DNA of 64,000 nucleotides from RPQJ01 sp963762315 (GTDB lineage Bacteria > Pseudomonadota > Gammaproteobacteria > Steroidobacterales > Steroidobacteraceae). Below, in pieces: positions 1-10,639 of the stretch; position 1 is the first letter of the stretch, and each line of letters begins with the position of its first letter. The notes beneath the pieces were generated by a model that was given only the letters and a program-made list of their open reading frames with translations, was not told the DNA's origin and did no database searches. A program made the position numbers and the translations under genes. The stretch covers positions 1,402,579-1,466,578 of the forward strand of contig CAVXKO010000004.1 in NCBI GenBank assembly GCA_963762315.1, in the 5' to 3' direction.

Positions 1-984
1 CTTGCGTACGCGATGATGTGTCGCGATGCGCGTGCCAAGGTGTTGCTGCCGCACCTTCAGCACCTCGAGAGCGTGCTGCGGGCCATGGCACACGCCCATG
101 CCGACGACCCGATGATGGCCCGCACTCACGGCCAGGCCGCCACGCCCACGACGCTCGGCAAGGAAGTCGCGGTGTTCGTGCATCGCCTGCGCAATGCCTG
201 CGAGCAGTTCGCGAGCGTGCGCATCCTCGGCAAGGCCAACGGCGCCGTCGGCAATTTCAACGCGCACCTCGCCGCGTACCCCGGCGTGGACTGGTCCCAC
301 CTCGGCCGCACTCTCGTCGAATCGCTGGGCATCGAGTGGAACCCGTACACGACGCAGATCGAGCCGCACGACTGGGTGGCCCAGTATTGCGACGCCCTCG
401 CCCGCTGCAACACCATCCTCACGGACCTCTGCCGCGACTTCTGGGGTTACGTCTCGCTCGGCTACTTCCGGCAGAAGGTGGTCGCCGGCGAAGTCGGCTC
501 CTCGACGATGCCGCACAAGGTCAACCCGATCGACTTCGAGAACGGCGAAGGCAACTTCGGGGTCGCGAACGCGCTGCTGCGCTTCATGTCCGAGAAGCTG
601 CCGATCTCGCGCTGGCAGCGCGACCTCACCGACTCCACCGTCCAGCGCAATCTCGGAGTCGCGCTCGCGCACACCGACGTCGCCGTGCAGTCGGTATCGC
701 GCGGCCTGGCGCGTCTCGAGGTCGATCGCGATCGACTCGCCGACGATCTCGCCGCGAACTGGGAGCTGCTGGCAGAACCGATCCAGACGGTGATGCGTCG
801 TTACGCCGTGCCCGACGCCTACGAGCAACTGAAGGCGCTCACGCGCGGGCGTCGCATCGATGCGAAATCGATCGCGGCCTTCGTGGACGGCCTGCCGATC
901 CCGGCCGATGAGAAGAAGCGCCTGAAGGCGATGACACCCGCGAGCTACATCGGGTTGGCGGCGCGCCTCGCCCGCGAAATCTGA
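1..984 (+). CDS. purB: Adenylosuccinate lyase, 3' part (5' end outside window)
   Basis: Cleaves SAICAR and adenylosuccinate, releasing fumarate, in cytoplasmic purine synthesis. The reading frame is open from the first base of the window, so the N-terminus is missing; roughly 327 residues of about 455 are present. The flexible catalytic signature loop GSSTMPHKVNPIDFEN is intact, as are the RTHGQPAT-like segment (ARTHGQAATPTTLGKE) and the conserved C-terminal stretch WELLAEPIQTVMRRY. The protein closely follows the E. coli PurB type along its whole visible length. It is followed by nudJ and mnmA, echoing the enterobacterial nudJ-mnmA-hflD-purB neighbourhood, but hflD is absent and the order is reversed. 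Confidence 0.96.
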   Translation, partial: LAYAMMCRDARAKVLLPHLQHLESVLRAMAHAHADDPMMARTHGQAATPTTLGKEVAVFVHRLRNACEQFASVRILGKANGAVGNFNAHLAAYPGVDWSHLGRTLVESLGIEWNPYTTQIEPHDWVAQYCDALARCNTILTDLCRDFWGYVSLGYFRQKVVAGEVGSSTMPHKVNPIDFENGEGNFGVANALLRFMSEKLPISRWQRDLTDSTVQRNLGVALAHTDVAVQSVSRGLARLEVDRDRLADDLAANWELLAEPIQTVMRRYAVPDAYEQLKALTRGRRIDAKSIAAFVDGLPIPADEKKRLKAMTPASYIGLAARLAREI

Positions 985-995
985 CTCCGGCTTGA

Positions 996-1001
996 CATAA
1001 T
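996..1001 (+). promoter_or_regulatory. -10 element (CATAAT) just before the GNAT start codon
   Basis: The hexamer CATAAT ends 9 bases before the ATG at 1011, with TTGACA-like bases merging into it. A start site at the normal distance would fall at or next to the ATG, giving a leaderless or nearly leaderless mRNA. There is no purine-rich ribosome site between it and the ATG. Confidence 0.4.
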
Positions 1002-1010
1002 TCCACCGCG

Positions 1011-1508
1011 ATGAGCCTGCAGCGCGCCGGCGTGACACTCGAAATCGTCCGCTGGCCGGATGACCGGCCGCGCATCGAACGCGTGCGTCGCGCTGTTTTC
1101 ATCGAGGAACAGCGCATTCCCGAAGATGACGAATGGGACGATGACGATCCCCTGTGCTGGCACCTGCTGGCGCTCGGCCCGAATCGTGACGTGGTTGGCA
1201 CAGGCAGGCTGGACCCCGCCGGTAAGATTGGTCGCGTCGCAGTACTGCCGCAGTACCGCGGCACCGGGGTCGGCGCCGTGATCGTGAGCCACCTCGTGAG
1301 CCTTGCCGCCGAGCAGGGGCTTGCGCAGGTGTACCTCAACGCACAGACCACCGCCCTGCGTTTCTACGAGCGGCTGGGTTTCCGGGCCGAAGGGCCGGAA
1401 TTTGACGAGGTCGGAATACCGCACCGGCGAATGCGCCAGCGGATCGGGAAAACGGATGAACAGCGGGCTGGACGTGACGGGAACACGGAGCATCCTGTCG
1501 AATCTTGA
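1011..1508 (+). CDS. GNAT-family N-acetyltransferase
   Basis: A 165-residue protein with the GNAT fold: an N-terminal strand region, then the acetyl-CoA binding motif A around VAVLPQYRGTGVGAVIV (R/Q-x-x-G-x-G/A pattern) and a C-terminal segment ALRFYERLGFRAEGPEF typical of motif B. The substrate cannot be told from sequence. Bacterial single-domain GNATs of this type acylate small molecules or protein N-termini and lysines. The 3' end overlaps the next gene by 53 bases in another frame. Related proteobacteria often carry these two modules as one polypeptide, so the overlap may be true translational coupling or the scar of a single-base error that split a fusion. Confidence 0.85.
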   Translation: MSLQRAGVTLEIVRWPDDRPRIERVRRAVFIEEQRIPEDDEWDDDDPLCWHLLALGPNRDVVGTGRLDPAGKIGRVAVLPQYRGTGVGAVIVSHLVSLAAEQGLAQVYLNAQTTALRFYERLGFRAEGPEFDEVGIPHRRMRQRIGKTDEQRAGRDGNTEHPVES

Positions 1509-1962
1509 CGAATACCGGGCAGCGGTCGCGACCCTCGCGACGCGCGCCAATCGCACCCTTTCGATCTACACGCCGAACCTCGAGCCGCAGATCTACGACC
1601 ACGACAGTTTCCTCGAGCCCGTGAAGCGGCTCGTGCTCGCCCGCAGCCACGCCCGCCTGCGCGTGCTGATCTCCGATCCCGGCCGCGCGGTCCGCGACGG
1701 CAACCGGTTCTTCATGATGGCGCGTCGCCTGACGAGCTACATCGACCTGCGCAACGTGGCTGCCGAGTACCGCAGCAACCCCTGCGCCTTCATCGTCGCG
1801 GACGACAAGACCATCGTGTATCGCCAGCAGTCGTCGAAGTGGGAAGGCATGGCCGAGTTCAACGACCCCAGCATCGTCAAGCGCTACCTCGCCTACTTCG
1901 ACGAAGTGTGGGCCGGCAGCCTGATCCAGCCGGAGCTGCGCGCCACGGCGATGGACTTCTAG
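1456..1962 (+). CDS. PLD-like / DUF7931-type protein linked to the GNAT gene
   Basis: A 168-residue soluble protein with no signal peptide or membrane segment. Its layout (TLATRANRTLSIYTPNLEP, then RLRVLISDPGRAVRDGNRF, then IVADDKTIVYRQ) resembles a degenerate half of a phospholipase D/nuclease fold, without a complete HxK catalytic motif. Such domains are commonly found C-terminal to GNAT acetyltransferases in gammaproteobacteria. The function is unknown. The ATG at 1456 lies inside the preceding gene. Family assignment is from recall of overall pattern, not a search. Confidence 0.6.
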   Translation: MNSGLDVTGTRSILSNLDEYRAAVATLATRANRTLSIYTPNLEPQIYDHDSFLEPVKRLVLARSHARLRVLISDPGRAVRDGNRFFMMARRLTSYIDLRNVAAEYRSNPCAFIVADDKTIVYRQQSSKWEGMAEFNDPSIVKRYLAYFDEVWAGSLIQPELRATAMDF

Positions 1963-1988
1963 GACGTTCGCCGCAGGGCCCGGGCGGC

Positions 1989-1994
1989 TATAAT
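1989..1994 (+). promoter_or_regulatory. Consensus -10 (TATAAT) for nudJ
   Basis: Perfect TATAAT ending 7 bases before the ATG at 2002. It overlaps the alternative ATG at 1993, which therefore cannot be the normal start if this promoter is used. No clear -35 hexamer was seen. Confidence 0.5.
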
Positions 1995-2001
1995 GACCGA
2001 C

Positions 2002-2481
2002 ATGGTATGGAAACCTGACGTCACGGTCGCCGCGGTCGCCGAGCGCGACGGCCAGTTCCTCCTGGTCGAGGAACGCGCCAGCGGGCGCATCGTCCTCAAC
2101 CAGCCGGCCGGACACCTCGAGCTCGGTGAAACCTTCCTCGATGCGGTCGTGCGCGAGACGCTCGAGGAGACGGGCTGGAGCTTCCGCCCGCAATCCGTCG
2201 TCGGCGTGTACGTCTGGCAGCCCGAGCATCTCTCCCGCACCTTCCTGCGCGTCGCTTTTTCCGGCGTGCTCGAGTCCCACGACCCCGATCGCCCGCTCGA
2301 TCAAGGCATCGTGCGCACTCGCTGGTGCGGGCGTGACCAGCTCATCGCCCAGCAGGCGAAGCTGCGCAGCCCGCTCGTGCTCAGCTGCGTCGACGACTAC
2401 CTCGCCGGTGCACGCTACCCGCTCGAATTGATCAGTCACCTGATGCGTTCAGCGTCGGCCACCCGCGCCGCCACGGGTTGA
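2002..2481 (+). CDS. nudJ: Nudix hydrolase, NudJ-type phosphatase
   Basis: A pyrophosphatase/phosphatase acting on nucleoside di- and triphosphates and on HMP-PP. The Nudix box is complete (GHLELGETFLDAVVRETLEE followed by TG), and the family hallmarks WNQPAGHLE-like (LNQPAGHLE) and LRSPLV are present; length 159 residues is normal. An upstream in-frame ATG at 1993 is rejected because it overlaps a perfect TATAAT at 1989-1994. From that -10, transcription would begin at about the second ATG (2002, MVWKPDVTVA), which matches the family start and implies a leaderless mRNA. Placement just before mnmA is as in E. coli. Confidence 0.88.
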   Translation: MVWKPDVTVAAVAERDGQFLLVEERASGRIVLNQPAGHLELGETFLDAVVRETLEETGWSFRPQSVVGVYVWQPEHLSRTFLRVAFSGVLESHDPDRPLDQGIVRTRWCGRDQLIAQQAKLRSPLVLSCVDDYLAGARYPLELISHLMRSASATRAATG

Positions 2482-2485
2482 GCCC

Positions 2486-2850
2486 TTCACCTCTCCCGCT
2501 TGCGGGAGAGGTAGGCCAACGGCCGGGTGAGGGTTCCGCCTTCACCTCTCCCGCGGCAGTGGGAGAGGTCGGCCAACGGCCGGGTGAGGGTTCCGCCTTC
2601 ACCTCTCCCGTTCACGGGAGAGGTCGGCGAGCGAAGCGGCCGGGTGAGGGCCGCCTTCACCTCTCCCGCGGCAGTGGGAGAGGTCGGCCGCGAGGTCGGG
2701 TGAGGGCTCTTCGTCGTTGCGGCATGTCTCCAACCATTCCGAGCGACCATCGGACCCTCACCCGCGCTTTGCGCGACCTCTCCCGCAAGCGGGAGAGGTA
2801 AATCACCCCACCCGCCCCGCGGGCGACCTCTCCCGCAGGCGGGAGAGGTG
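2486..2850. repeat. Palindromic extragenic repeat block 1
   Basis: Array of a roughly 50-base unit. Each unit starts with the palindrome CCTCTCCCGC-TT-GCGGGAGAGG (some copies have other loops) and continues with a GC-rich stem GGCC(n)GGCC ending in GGGTGAGGG. Four copies run in direct orientation (from about 2486, 2538, 2599 and 2657), then two in inverted orientation (from about 2756 and 2809). The same unit occurs at 46735-46930 and 63893-64000. No coding potential. Such elements are dispersed, non-autonomous REP-like repeats; they lie downstream of genes and can form strong hairpins. Confidence 0.9.
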
Positions 2851-2857
2851 AAGACCC

Positions 2858-2863
2858 TATAAT
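2858..2863 (+). promoter_or_regulatory. Consensus -10 (TATAAT) for mnmA
   Basis: Perfect TATAAT ending 6 bases before the mnmA ATG (2870), just after the last palindromic repeat. It implies a start site at or beside the ATG, so a leaderless transcript. No ribosome site is present. Confidence 0.5.
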
Positions 2864-2869
2864 TCGCGG

Positions 2870-3964
2870 ATGCCCACTTCCCGCGTCGTGCTCGCGATCT
2901 CCGGCGGAGTCGATTCCGCCGTGTCGGCTGCGCTCCTCAAGGACGCGGGTCACGACGTGCACGGGCTGTTCATGCGCAACTGGGAAGAGGACGAGGACGA
3001 CTACTGCACGGCGGCGGCGGACCTGCAGGATGCGCGCAAGGTCTGCGACGACCTCGGCATTGCGCTGCACACCGTCAGTTTCGCGGCCGAGTACCGCGAT
3101 CGCGTCTTCCGCCACTTCCTCGACGAACTCGCGGCGGGCCGAACACCGAATCCCGACGTCGCGTGCAATCGCGAAATCAAGTTTGGCGTGTGTTTCGAGC
3201 ACGCGCAAAGGCTCGGCGCAGACTGGTTCGCCACAGGCCACTACGCGCGCACGACTCGCGACCTGCAAGGCGTGCGCCTGCTGCGCGGCCTCGATCGCGG
3301 CAAGGACCAGACGTACTTCCTGCACACGGTGCCGGGCGCCATGCTGGCGCGCACGCTGTTTCCGATCGGCCACCTGCCGAAAGAAGAGGTGCGCCGCATC
3401 GCGCACGAGCGCGCGCTGCCCGTACACGACAAGCGCGACAGCACCGGCATCTGCTTCATCGGCGAGCGGCCGTTCGCCGAGTTCCTGTCGCAGTACCTGC
3501 CCGCGAAGCCCGGTGAAATCGAGGCCCCGGACGGCCGCAGACTCGGCAAGCATCGAGGGCTGATGTACTACACGCTCGGCCAGCGCCAGGGCCTCGAAGT
3601 CGGCGGCGTGAAAGGCGCCAGCGAGAAGCCGTGGTACGTCGCCGCCAAGGATCTGGCGCGCAACGTGCTCGTGGTGGTGCAGGACCACGACCATCCGCTG
3701 CTGCTGGCCAACGAGATTGTCACCGAGCCCGCGCATTGGGTGGCGGGCCGGGCGCCGGCGGCGACGTTCGCGTGCACCGTGAAAACACGTTACCGGCAGG
3801 CCGACCAGGCCTGCACCGTCGAAGTCCGGCCGGACGGTCGGTGCACGATCCGGACCGAGGTCCCGCAACGGGCCGTCACGCCTGGCCAATCCGCGGTTTT
3901 CTACGACGGAGACACCTGCCTAGGGGGGGCGATTATCGCCTCCGCACGCTGCTTGCCGTTATAA
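2870..3964 (+). CDS. mnmA: tRNA-specific 2-thiouridylase MnmA
   Basis: ATP-dependent thiolation of U34 in the Lys, Glu and Gln tRNAs, with sulfur passed from the Tus relay. The 364-residue length is normal. The PP-loop SGGVDS sits at residues 11-16. The two catalytic cysteines are in place: C99 (NPDVACNREIKF) and C195 (STGICFIGERPF). The signature GHYAR and the QTYFL loop are also present. The stop codon overlaps a TATAAT (3960-3965) that probably serves the aconitase gene downstream. Confidence 0.97.
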   Translation: MPTSRVVLAISGGVDSAVSAALLKDAGHDVHGLFMRNWEEDEDDYCTAAADLQDARKVCDDLGIALHTVSFAAEYRDRVFRHFLDELAAGRTPNPDVACNREIKFGVCFEHAQRLGADWFATGHYARTTRDLQGVRLLRGLDRGKDQTYFLHTVPGAMLARTLFPIGHLPKEEVRRIAHERALPVHDKRDSTGICFIGERPFAEFLSQYLPAKPGEIEAPDGRRLGKHRGLMYYTLGQRQGLEVGGVKGASEKPWYVAAKDLARNVLVVVQDHDHPLLLANEIVTEPAHWVAGRAPAATFACTVKTRYRQADQACTVEVRPDGRCTIRTEVPQRAVTPGQSAVFYDGDTCLGGAIIASARCLPL

Positions 3965-4007
3965 TTCCGCGGCTAAGTCGAGCCCGTTTGCCCCTCCCGG
4001 AGGTCCG

Positions 4008-6701
<2,694 letters not shown>

Positions 6702-6705
6702 CGAA

Positions 6706-6777
6706 AGGCGATAGGCTCAAGGCTATGGGAGATAGGCTCGGACCTATAGCCTATAGCCTGTAGCCTATAGCCTATCC
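6706..6777. repeat. Iterated ATAGGCT / AGCCTAT repeat
   Basis: The 80 bases between acnA and the sirtuin gene hold about nine copies of a 7-base word. It reads ATAGGCT in the first half and AGCCTAT in the second, so the two halves can pair as an imperfect hairpin. It follows the aconitase stop directly. The role is unknown; it could stop transcription or stabilise the acnA 3' end, but it has no T-run. Confidence 0.7.
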
Positions 6778-6782
6778 AGCCC

Positions 6783-7522
6783 ATGACAACGGATCTGCGG
6801 TCTGCCGCGCGACGTGTTCTGCGCTCGGCGCGGCACGTGTGCGTGCTGACGGGTGCCGGCATCTCGGCGGAGAGCGGCATCCCGACCTTCCGCGACGCGC
6901 TCACGGGCCTGTGGTCGCGTTTCAAGCCCGAAGAACTCGCCACGCTCGAGGCATTCGAGCGCAACCCGCAGTTCGTCTGGGAGTGGTACGAGTCGCGTCG
7001 TGCGAAGGTGCTGCAGACCCAGCCGAACGCGGGGCACTACGCCCTCGCCGAGCTCGCCCGCCTCGTTCCGAAACTCACGCTCGTCACCCAGAACGTCGAC
7101 GGACTGCATCAACGCGCGGGCAGCCCCGGCGTGCTCGAATACCATGGCAACATCCTGCGCGACCGCTGCATGGTCGAGCAGGTCGTTGCGGACCGCGCGC
7201 CTGAGGCCGTCGGACGAACTGCCGCGCTGTGCCGGGTGCGGCGGCCTCCTGCGGCCCGACGTCGTCTGGTTCGGCGAGGCCATCCCGGCCGAGCCCATGC
7301 GGGCCGCAGACCGCGCCGCGCACGACTGCGACGTGTTCCTCTCGATCGGCACCTCGTCGCTGGTCTATCCAGCCGCCGGCCTGGCGGAGACCGCGCTCAG
7401 GCGCGGGGCGACGGTGATCGAGGTCAACCCGAATGCGACGGACCTGACGCCGCTGGCCGACGTGCGCGCTGCGCGGACCCGCCGGGGTGCTGCTGCCGCA
7501 GCTGCTGGAGGCGATGCTGTAA
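6783..7522 (+). CDS. cobB: SIR2-family NAD-dependent protein deacylase (two frameshifts as sequenced)
   Basis: Removes acyl groups from lysines using NAD. The N-terminal part shows the NAD site GAGISAESGIPTFRD, the TQNVDGLHQRAG loop with the catalytic histidine in EYHGN, and the zinc motif CAGCGG with an earlier Cys in DRCMVEQ. The WYESRR stretch matches the Tyr-x-x-Arg pair of class III sirtuins that prefer succinyl/malonyl lysine. Frame changes at about 7170-7205 and about 7460 split it; correcting each by one base restores an intact sirtuin with the expected end LRGPAGVLLPQLLEAML. The net excess is two bases. Treated as an indel artefact rather than a pseudogene. Confidence 0.82.
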
Positions 7523-7587
7523 CGTTGTGGCCCGAGCTCCGGTCTCCTCGATGGAACCGCAATCCCTCGCCGGACGAACACATCCCC

Positions 7588-8527
7588 ATGCGCCGACGCC
7601 CCTCGAACCCGCCCCGCCCGTCCGAGATCACGCCGCGCGAGCGGTACCTGAACCGCCGCGAAATCATGGCGGGTCTGGCAGGCGCCGGCCTCGCCTTCGT
7701 GGCCCCGGGCAGCCTCGGCCGGGCAGCGGCTCGCGTATCGGAAGAACGCCCGCTACAGCACTTCCGAGGCGGCCAATTCTCATGAAGATATAACGACTTA
7801 CAACAACTTCTACGAATTCGGCACAGGTAAGTCCGACCCGGCCGAGCGCTCCGGCGCGTTCAAGCCGAAGCCCTGGAGCGTGACGATCGCCGGCGAGGCC
7901 GAGGTCAAGGGCACGTTCACGCTCGAGGACATCCTGAAGCCTCACGCGCTCGAGGAGCGCGTCTACCGGCTGCGCTGCGTGGAGGCGTGGTCGATGGTCA
8001 TCCCGTGGATCGGCTTCCCGCTCGGCGACCTGATCCGTCGCTTCAAGCCCACGTCGCGTGCCAGGTACGTGGCGTTCAAGACCGTCCTGCGGCCCGCCGA
8101 GATGCCCGGCCAGCGCTTCCCGGTGCTCGAGTGGCCCTACGTCGAGGGCCTGCGCATGGACGAGGCGATGCACCCGCTCGCCCTCATGGCCGTCGGTCTC
8201 TATGGCGAGGTGCTGCCGAACCAGAACGGCGCGCCGCTGCGCCTCGTGGTGCCCTGGAAGTACGGCTTCAAGAGCATCAAGTCGATCGTCGAGATCCGCT
8301 TCACCGAGCGCATGCCGCCGACGTCCTGGAACATCTCCGCGCCCCGCGAGTACGGGTTCTACGCCAACGTGAATCCGGCCGTGGACCACCCGCGCTGGAG
8401 CCAGGCCGAGGAGCGGCGCATCGGTGGCGGCATCTTCTCACCGAAGCAGCCGACGCAGATGTTCAACGGCTACGCGGACGACGTCGCCTCGCTCTACTCC
8501 GGCATGGACCTGCGGAAGTTCTATTGA
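7588..8527 (+). CDS. msrP: Protein-methionine-sulfoxide reductase catalytic subunit MsrP (one frameshift)
   Basis: Periplasmic molybdopterin enzyme that repairs oxidised methionines in envelope proteins. The N-terminus carries a twin-arginine signal (NRREIMAGLAGAGLAFVAP). The family segment TTYNNFYEFGTGKSDPAE and the molybdenum-ligand cysteine in YRLRCVEAWSMVIPW are present, with the conserved PWKYGFKSIKSIV later. A single-base indel at about 7725-7745 separates the signal peptide from the body; net excess one base. The stop overlaps the TTG start of msrQ, so the two are translationally coupled. Confidence 0.9.
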
Positions 8528-9137
8528 AGCCCGGCAAGCCCCTGCTCTTCGTGGCATGTGCGCTGCCACTCGCCTGGATCGCAGCGCGCACTTTCGGGCT
8601 CGGCGGCCTCACCCTCGGCGCCGACCCGATCAAGGAACTGATCCATGCGCTCGGCCTGTGGGGCTTGCGCCTGCTGCTGGCGACGCTGTTCATATCGCCG
8701 CTGGCTGTCACGCTGCGCAAGCCCAGGCTCATGCAGGTCCGCCGCATGCTGGGCCTGTACGCATTCACCTACCTCAGCCTGCACTTCCTCGCGTGGCTGG
8801 TGCTGGACCAGTCCCTGCGCATGCCGGCGATCCTCGCGGACATCGTGAAGCGCCCGTACATCACCGTCGGCTTTGCAGCGTTGATGCTGCTGCTGCCGCT
8901 CGCGATCACCTCGACCCGCGGGTGGATGCGGCGGCTCGGGCAGCCGCTGGCACGCGGCTGCACAAGCTGATCTACCCCGCGGCGATCCTGGGCTGCGTGC
9001 ACTTCTGGTGGCAGGTGAAGGCCGACTGGCGCGAGCCCCTCGTCTACGCAGCGGTCCTGGCCGGCCTGCTGGCATGGCGGTGGCGGCGTGCGAGAATGCG
9101 GCGACCCGTCCCGGCCACCGCCACGGCGCGATTATGA
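8524..9137 (+). CDS. msrQ: Heme-binding membrane subunit MsrQ (one frameshift)
   Basis: Inner-membrane b-type cytochrome that feeds electrons to MsrP from the quinone/flavin pool. About five to six membrane segments are visible. Candidate heme histidines lie in LIHALGLWGL, TYLSLHFLAW, TRLHKLIYPA and GCVHFWWQVKADWREPL. The start is a TTG overlapping the msrP stop (TTGA). A frameshift at about 8945-8955 separates the last two helices from the rest. The final codons overlap the ATG of the next gene (ATGA). Confidence 0.88.
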
Positions 9138-10639
9138 CCACGCAAGCGAATCCAGGCGCTCCTTCCATCCCCGCATTCATTCCGAGCCTGATCGACGGCC
9201 GACCTGCGGCGCCGTCGCAAGGCGCGCACGAGATCCCGGTCGTCTACGCGGCGACCGAGGAGACGATCACCGTCCTCATCGAGGCGGATGCGGACGAGGT
9301 CGACGCCGCCGTGCAGGCCGCGCGCCAGGCGTTCGACAGCGGCCCGTGGCCGCGCATGCACGTCGACGAGCGCAAGGACATCCTCTACCGCATCCGCGAC
9401 CTGCTGAGGACCCACGCCGAGGAACTGGTGCACCTCGAGTGCCTCAACACCGGCATCCCGGTCAATCACATCCGCGGCCACGTCACTCGCATGGCCCGGA
9501 ACTTCGAGTTCTTCGCCGAAGTGTCGAGCACGATGAGCGGCCAGTCGTACACCCAGGCGAAGGGCTACCTGACCTATGTGACGCGCGAGCCCAAGGGCGT
9601 GGCGGCGTTGATCGCGCCCTGGAACGCGCCGCTCGCGCTCGCCTCCATGCGCGTCGCGTCGTGCATCGCATTCGGCAACACCTGCGTGCTGAAGCCCTCC
9701 GAGTACACGCCGCTCTCCATGCTGCGCATGGTCGAGATCTTGCACGAGGCCGGCCTGCCGAAAGGCGTCGTGAACCTCGTGAACGGCCGCGGCGCCGTGA
9801 CGGGCCAGGCGCTGGTCGCGCATCAGGGCATCGACATGATCGCGTTCACCGGAGGCACGCATACCGGCCGGGCGATCATGTCGGCGGCGGGCCGCGACCT
9901 CAAACCGTGCCTGCTGGAACTGGGCGGGAAGTCGGCCAACATCATCACGGCGCACGCAGACTTCGAGCGCGCGCTCGACGGCGCCCTGCTCGGCATCTAC
10001 GCGAACAATGGCCAGCAGTGCCTCGCCGGCTCGCGCATCCTGCTGCAGCGCTCGATCGCCGAGGAGTTCATCGCGCGCTTCGTCGAGCGCAGCAAGCGCA
10101 TCCGCATCGGCGACCCGATGCAGGCCGCCACCGAGGTGGGCCCACTGTGCTTCAAGGCGCACCTGGAGCGAGTACTGAGCTACGTCGACGTGGCCCGCGA
10201 AGACGGCGCGGTGCTCCTCACGGGCGGCCACCGCGCGCCCGGCTTCGATCGCGGCTACTACATGCAGCCGACCGCGGTCCTTGCGCCGAGCAATGTCGCG
10301 CGTGTGTGCCAGGAGGAAATCTTCGGGCCGTTCGCGACGTTCGTGATCTTCGATACGCTCGATGAAGCCATCGCGGACGCCAACGCCTCGCCGTTCGGGC
10401 TCGTGAGCTACGTGTGGTCGCAGGACCTCACCGAGGTGATGCGTGTCAGCCGCGAGGTGCGCGCCGGCACCGTGTGGGTGAATACGCCGATGATGCGCGA
10501 GCTGCGCGCGCCCTTCGGCGGCTTCAAGCAATCCGGCGTGGGCCGCGACGGCCCCACCTCGAGCGTCGAGTTCTTCACGGAACTGAAGGCGACCACGATC
10601 CCGATCGACCCGGTCACGATGCCGAGGTTCGGAGCTTGA
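9134..10639 (+). CDS. NAD(P)-dependent aldehyde dehydrogenase
   Basis: Oxidises an aldehyde to the acid. The 501-residue soluble enzyme has the complete ALDH fold: oxyanion Asn in PWNAPLALA, general base E262 in LLELGGKSAN, and nucleophile C296 in NNGQQCLAGS. The C-terminal EEIFGPFATFVIF and PFGGFKQSGVGRD motifs are present. Overall pattern is closest to the semialdehyde dehydrogenases of aromatic catabolism (HpaE-like), but the substrate cannot be fixed. The ATG overlaps the msrQ stop, so it may be cotranscribed with msrPQ, an unusual partnership. It converges with the EamA gene, overlapping it by 26 bases. Confidence 0.88.
   Translation: MTTQANPGAPSIPAFIPSLIDGRPAAPSQGAHEIPVVYAATEETITVLIEADADEVDAAVQAARQAFDSGPWPRMHVDERKDILYRIRDLLRTHAEELVHLECLNTGIPVNHIRGHVTRMARNFEFFAEVSSTMSGQSYTQAKGYLTYVTREPKGVAALIAPWNAPLALASMRVASCIAFGNTCVLKPSEYTPLSMLRMVEILHEAGLPKGVVNLVNGRGAVTGQALVAHQGIDMIAFTGGTHTGRAIMSAAGRDLKPCLLELGGKSANIITAHADFERALDGALLGIYANNGQQCLAGSRILLQRSIAEEFIARFVERSKRIRIGDPMQAATEVGPLCFKAHLERVLSYVDVAREDGAVLLTGGHRAPGFDRGYYMQPTAVLAPSNVARVCQEEIFGPFATFVIFDTLDEAIADANASPFGLVSYVWSQDLTEVMRVSREVRAGTVWVNTPMMRELRAPFGGFKQSGVGRDGPTSSVEFFTELKATTIPIDPVTMPRFGA

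Noticed and set aside
1993..2001. ATG at 1993 as the nudJ start
   Set aside because: It overlaps a perfect TATAAT, and the family start matches the ATG at 2002.
2486..2850. CRISPR array
   Set aside because: Repeats are palindromic extragenic elements in both orientations with short variable loops; no spacers of regular length and no cas genes.
9044..10531. 495-residue open frame opposite the aldehyde dehydrogenase
   Set aside because: Shadow of a complete ALDH with all catalytic residues; no domain seen in the antisense product.
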